DNA from: CAYYKK01 sp046351395
GTDB lineage: Bacteria > Myxococcota_A > Polyangia > Polyangiales > Polyangiaceae
Direction: 5' to 3'
Assembly: GCA_046351395.1 (NCBI GenBank)
Contig: JAXLYP010000002.1
Coordinates: 248,001 to 312,000 of the forward strand
Length of the DNA stretch: 64,000 nt
Of this stretch, positions 61,972 to 64,000 are shown one piece after another. Both the position numbers and the translations under genes were made by a program. Positions within the stretch are counted from its first letter, which is position 1; each line of letters opens with the position of its first letter. Below the pieces are notes generated by a model, which did no database searches, was not told the DNA's origin, and saw only the letters and a list, made by a program, of their open reading frames with translations.

Positions 61972-63743
61972 GAGGCGTCCTCCCGGGGCTCGATCGACTC
62001 GATCACCCAAGCGACGACGGGCTCGGCGACGCCCTTCAGCTCGAGGCCTTCGACGGCGCGCGCCTTCACCTTGTCACCGAGCGCCTCCCGGGTGGACGCG
62101 CTCACCATCACCCCCCCGATGGGACACTTCGACTCGTATCGGTTCGCGCGGTTCACGGTGTCCCCGATGACGGTGTAGTCGCGGCGCACGACGCGCGACC
62201 CCAGATCGCCGCGGACGAGCGGACCGGTGTTGATCCCGATGCGCATCCGGAGCTTGGGATCCCGGCCCTCGTTGAAGCGCGCCATCGCGCCCTGCATCGC
62301 GAGGGCGGCGCGCACCGCGCGCTCGGGGGCGGGGGCGCGCCCGCGGATCTCGGGGAACACCGCCATGATCGCGTCGCCGATGAACTTGTCGATGTCACCG
62401 CCCTCCTGCTTGATGATGGGGCACATCTCGTCGAAGTACGCGTTGAGCAGCAGGATGAGATCCCGCGGCTCGAGCTTCTCGCTCATCGGAGTGAAGCCCG
62501 CGAGGTCGGAGAACATCACGCTCATGATCCGCTCCTCCGCGCGCGTCTCGAGGAGCGTCCCGGCGTCCGCGCGCTGCTCGGCGGCCTTTCGCGCGGCGTC
62601 CGAGATGTAGAGGGACGATGCCTCCTTGTAGGCCATGAGGCGGCGCTCCGCGAGCGTGCGCTCGACGATCGCCACGCACTTGTCTTGCGCGAACGGCTTC
62701 ACGAGGTACGCGGACGCGCCCGCCGCGCGGAGCTGCGCCATGTCCCGCTTCGAGTCGCGCGCCGTCAGCATGATCACCGGGACGTTGCGCAGCTCCGGAT
62801 CGCGCCGGAGCGCGTGCACCAGCTCGAACCCGCTCATCACGGGCATCTCGTAGTCGGACACGACCAGCGCGGGCCGGTCGACGCGCGCGCGCTCGAGCGC
62901 GACCTTTCCATCGGGCGCGGTGAGGACCTCGAAGCCTTGCCGCGAGAGGCAGTCCGCGACGTAGTGGCGCTGCGCGGGCGAGTCGTCGACGACCAAGATC
63001 CGCTCCCGCGACGCGGGCAACGACCCCGCGAGGAGCTGCCGCACGTGCGTAGAGAGCTCCTCGGCGAGGACGGGCTTCACGAGGTAGTCGTCCGCACCCG
63101 CGTCGAAGCCCCGCTCGAGGTCGCCCGCCTCCCCGAGCGTGGACGAGATGAGCACGGGGATGCGCGACGTCTCCGCCCCCGACTTGATGGCCCGGCAGAG
63201 CTCGTAGCCGTTCATGTGCGGCATCTCGACGTCCGTGATGACGAGGTCGACGCGCGCGCCTCGCTCGAGCAGGGAGAGCGCCTCCCGCCCGTCGTTCGCC
63301 TGGAGCACGACGTACCCGTCGTCCTCCAGGATGGGGACGGTGTGGCGATGGATGAGCGGAGAGTCGTCCGCGAGGAGGACGACGCGCTTCGGGCGATCGG
63401 CCGATCCGACCACCTCGAGCACCTGCGTGTCGCTGAACGGCACGAGCAGGAACGCCTCGATTCCGAGGCGCTCCGCGGTGCGTCGGTCGCGCGAATCGAC
63501 GCCACAAAGGACGAGCGAGGGGGGACGCGCGAGGGCACGCACACGCGCCGCGGCGGTGTCGAGGTCGACGTCCGGCACGCGGCGGGGCAGGAGCACGACG
63601 TCGGGCGCGGACGTGGCCGCGAGCCGCTCGAACGCGTCGATCCCGTCCGCGCAGAGGACCTCGTGGCCCAGCGGTTCGAGCGGCCTCCTCACGAAGTCGA
63701 CGAGCAGGGGCTCGTCCGTGATCACGACGACGCGCTTCCTCAC
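61968..63743 (-). CDS. Three-receiver class III adenylate cyclase
   Basis: 591 residues, cytosolic. REC1 (2-115) is degenerate: its phospho-acceptor strand reads VVLLPRRVPD without Asp and the Lys is replaced by Val (LLVPFSD). REC2 (about 118-240; LVITDVEMPHMNG, VKPVLAEE) and REC3 (about 248-365; VVSDYEMPVMSG, VKPFAQD) look functional. The cyclase domain (about 390-591) has MFSDLAGFT and FIGDAIMAVFPE (metal Asp), Lys just before FIGDA, and RRDYTVIGDTVNRANR (transition-state Asn/Arg) - the Lys/Asp pair of adenylate rather than guanylate specificity. Two working receivers suggest control by two inputs. Starts GTG 63743, overlapping the next stop upstream. Confidence 0.9.
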   Translation of the reverse strand: MRKRVVVITDEPLLVDFVRRPLEPLGHEVLCADGIDAFERLAATSAPDVVLLPRRVPDVDLDTAAARVRALARPPSLVLCGVDSRDRRTAERLGIEAFLLVPFSDTQVLEVVGSADRPKRVVLLADDSPLIHRHTVPILEDDGYVVLQANDGREALSLLERGARVDLVITDVEMPHMNGYELCRAIKSGAETSRIPVLISSTLGEAGDLERGFDAGADDYLVKPVLAEELSTHVRQLLAGSLPASRERILVVDDSPAQRHYVADCLSRQGFEVLTAPDGKVALERARVDRPALVVSDYEMPVMSGFELVHALRRDPELRNVPVIMLTARDSKRDMAQLRAAGASAYLVKPFAQDKCVAIVERTLAERRLMAYKEASSLYISDAARKAAEQRADAGTLLETRAEERIMSVMFSDLAGFTPMSEKLEPRDLILLLNAYFDEMCPIIKQEGGDIDKFIGDAIMAVFPEIRGRAPAPERAVRAALAMQGAMARFNEGRDPKLRMRIGINTGPLVRGDLGSRVVRRDYTVIGDTVNRANRYESKCPIGGVMVSASTREALGDKVKARAVEGLELKGVAEPVVAWVIESIEPREDAS

Positions 63744-64000
63744 GTCGCACCGTCCTTGTCGTGGCCGAGGAGCCTGCGGATCGAGCGGAGCAGGAGCTGG
63801 CGGTCGTGCGGCTTCGTGATGTAGTCGTCGACGCCCGCGTCGAACCCGCGCACGCGATCGATGAGCTCGCCCCGGCTCGTCACCATGACGATGGGTGTGT
63901 CCTTGTAACCGGCGAGGGAGCGGAGCGCGCGCGTCAGCTCGTAGCCATCCATGTGCGGCATCATCACGTCCGTCGAGACGATGTCGAAGCGGGTCGACTT
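63740..64000 (-). CDS. Receiver-domain C-terminus of a larger signalling protein (runs off window)
   Basis: 86 residues in the window: phospho-Asp in IVSTDVMMPHMDG, Thr in PIVMVTSR, and Lys in DYITKPHDRQLL. It ends as KDGAT with a stop that overlaps the cyclase start (GTGA). It is the end of the upstream gene. By its place before cheB it may be a CheA-type hybrid kinase, but the N-terminal part is not visible. Confidence 0.85.
   Translation of the reverse strand, partial: KSTRFDIVSTDVMMPHMDGYELTRALRSLAGYKDTPIVMVTSRGELIDRVRGFDAGVDDYITKPHDRQLLLRSIRRLLGHDKDGAT

Noticed and set aside
1..64000. tRNA, rRNA, CRISPR array, integrase or transposase
   Set aside because: None recognised by eye; a tRNAscan, Infernal and CRISPR-finder run would settle small RNAs I could miss.

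Overview
The window is GC-rich bacterial DNA, densely coding on both strands. Third codon positions are so GC-rich that long spurious open frames run antisense to most genes. The gene content points to the Myxococcota, probably the Polyangia: a serine/threonine kinase fused to an ATPase and TPR-like region, hybrid histidine kinases, many Ser/Ala/Pro-rich lipoproteins, a multi-receiver cyclase and ECF sigma modules. This assignment is inferred from content; no rRNA or other phylogenetic marker is present. I recognised no tRNA, rRNA, CRISPR array, phage or transposase.

Layout. 1-4471: end of an ECF41-type sigma / carboxymuconolactone-decarboxylase-like operon with a near-ideal ECF41 promoter, then a TetR repressor divergent from an EmrAB-type pump, with two palindromic operators in the shared promoter region. 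4558-8008: an arrestin-fold protein, a small exported protein, a PLP aminotransferase and a 43-residue membrane protein. 8363-12475: a giant CheB-CheR-PAS-kinase-receiver protein. 12507-19058 (minus): ABC-F ATPase, flavin reductase, a 934-residue lipoprotein made of about 22 degenerate YD-like repeats, and an alpha/beta-hydrolase lipoprotein. 19149-25909: panB, a palindrome/REP cluster, a lipoprotein, then an overlapping operon of nucleotidyltransferase, Asp-box lipoprotein and CapA-like lipoprotein. 26227-31904: ddl, two lipoproteins and a PAS hybrid histidine kinase.

31911-41012 (minus) is the most coherent block. PP2C phosphatase and FIST protein are followed closely by an outer-membrane factor, a membrane-fusion protein and an RND pump, then by an ECF sigma factor, a one-TM anti-sigma and a Spy/CnrX-like membrane-anchored sensor. 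This looks like a pump operon that carries its own CnrH/CnrY/CnrX-style control module, although the pump is of the multidrug (HAE1) rather than the heavy-metal type.

41168-64000: a SprT/DUF2786 protein; two tandem membrane sulfatase-fold enzymes, the second broken by a stop codon exactly at its metal-binding motif; a 124-bp nested palindrome and a tandem-repeat array; a short HutF; an SSL2-like helicase; small proteins; a cysteine synthase-rhodanese fusion; a lipoprotein; a TMTC-like GT-C membrane protein next to a PECR-like reductase; RNase HI; and a signalling operon (receiver, three-receiver cyclase, CheB, kinase-ATPase) running off the right edge.

Eleven same-strand gene junctions overlap by exactly four bases (ATGA or GTGA), so translational coupling appears to be the normal operon style here.
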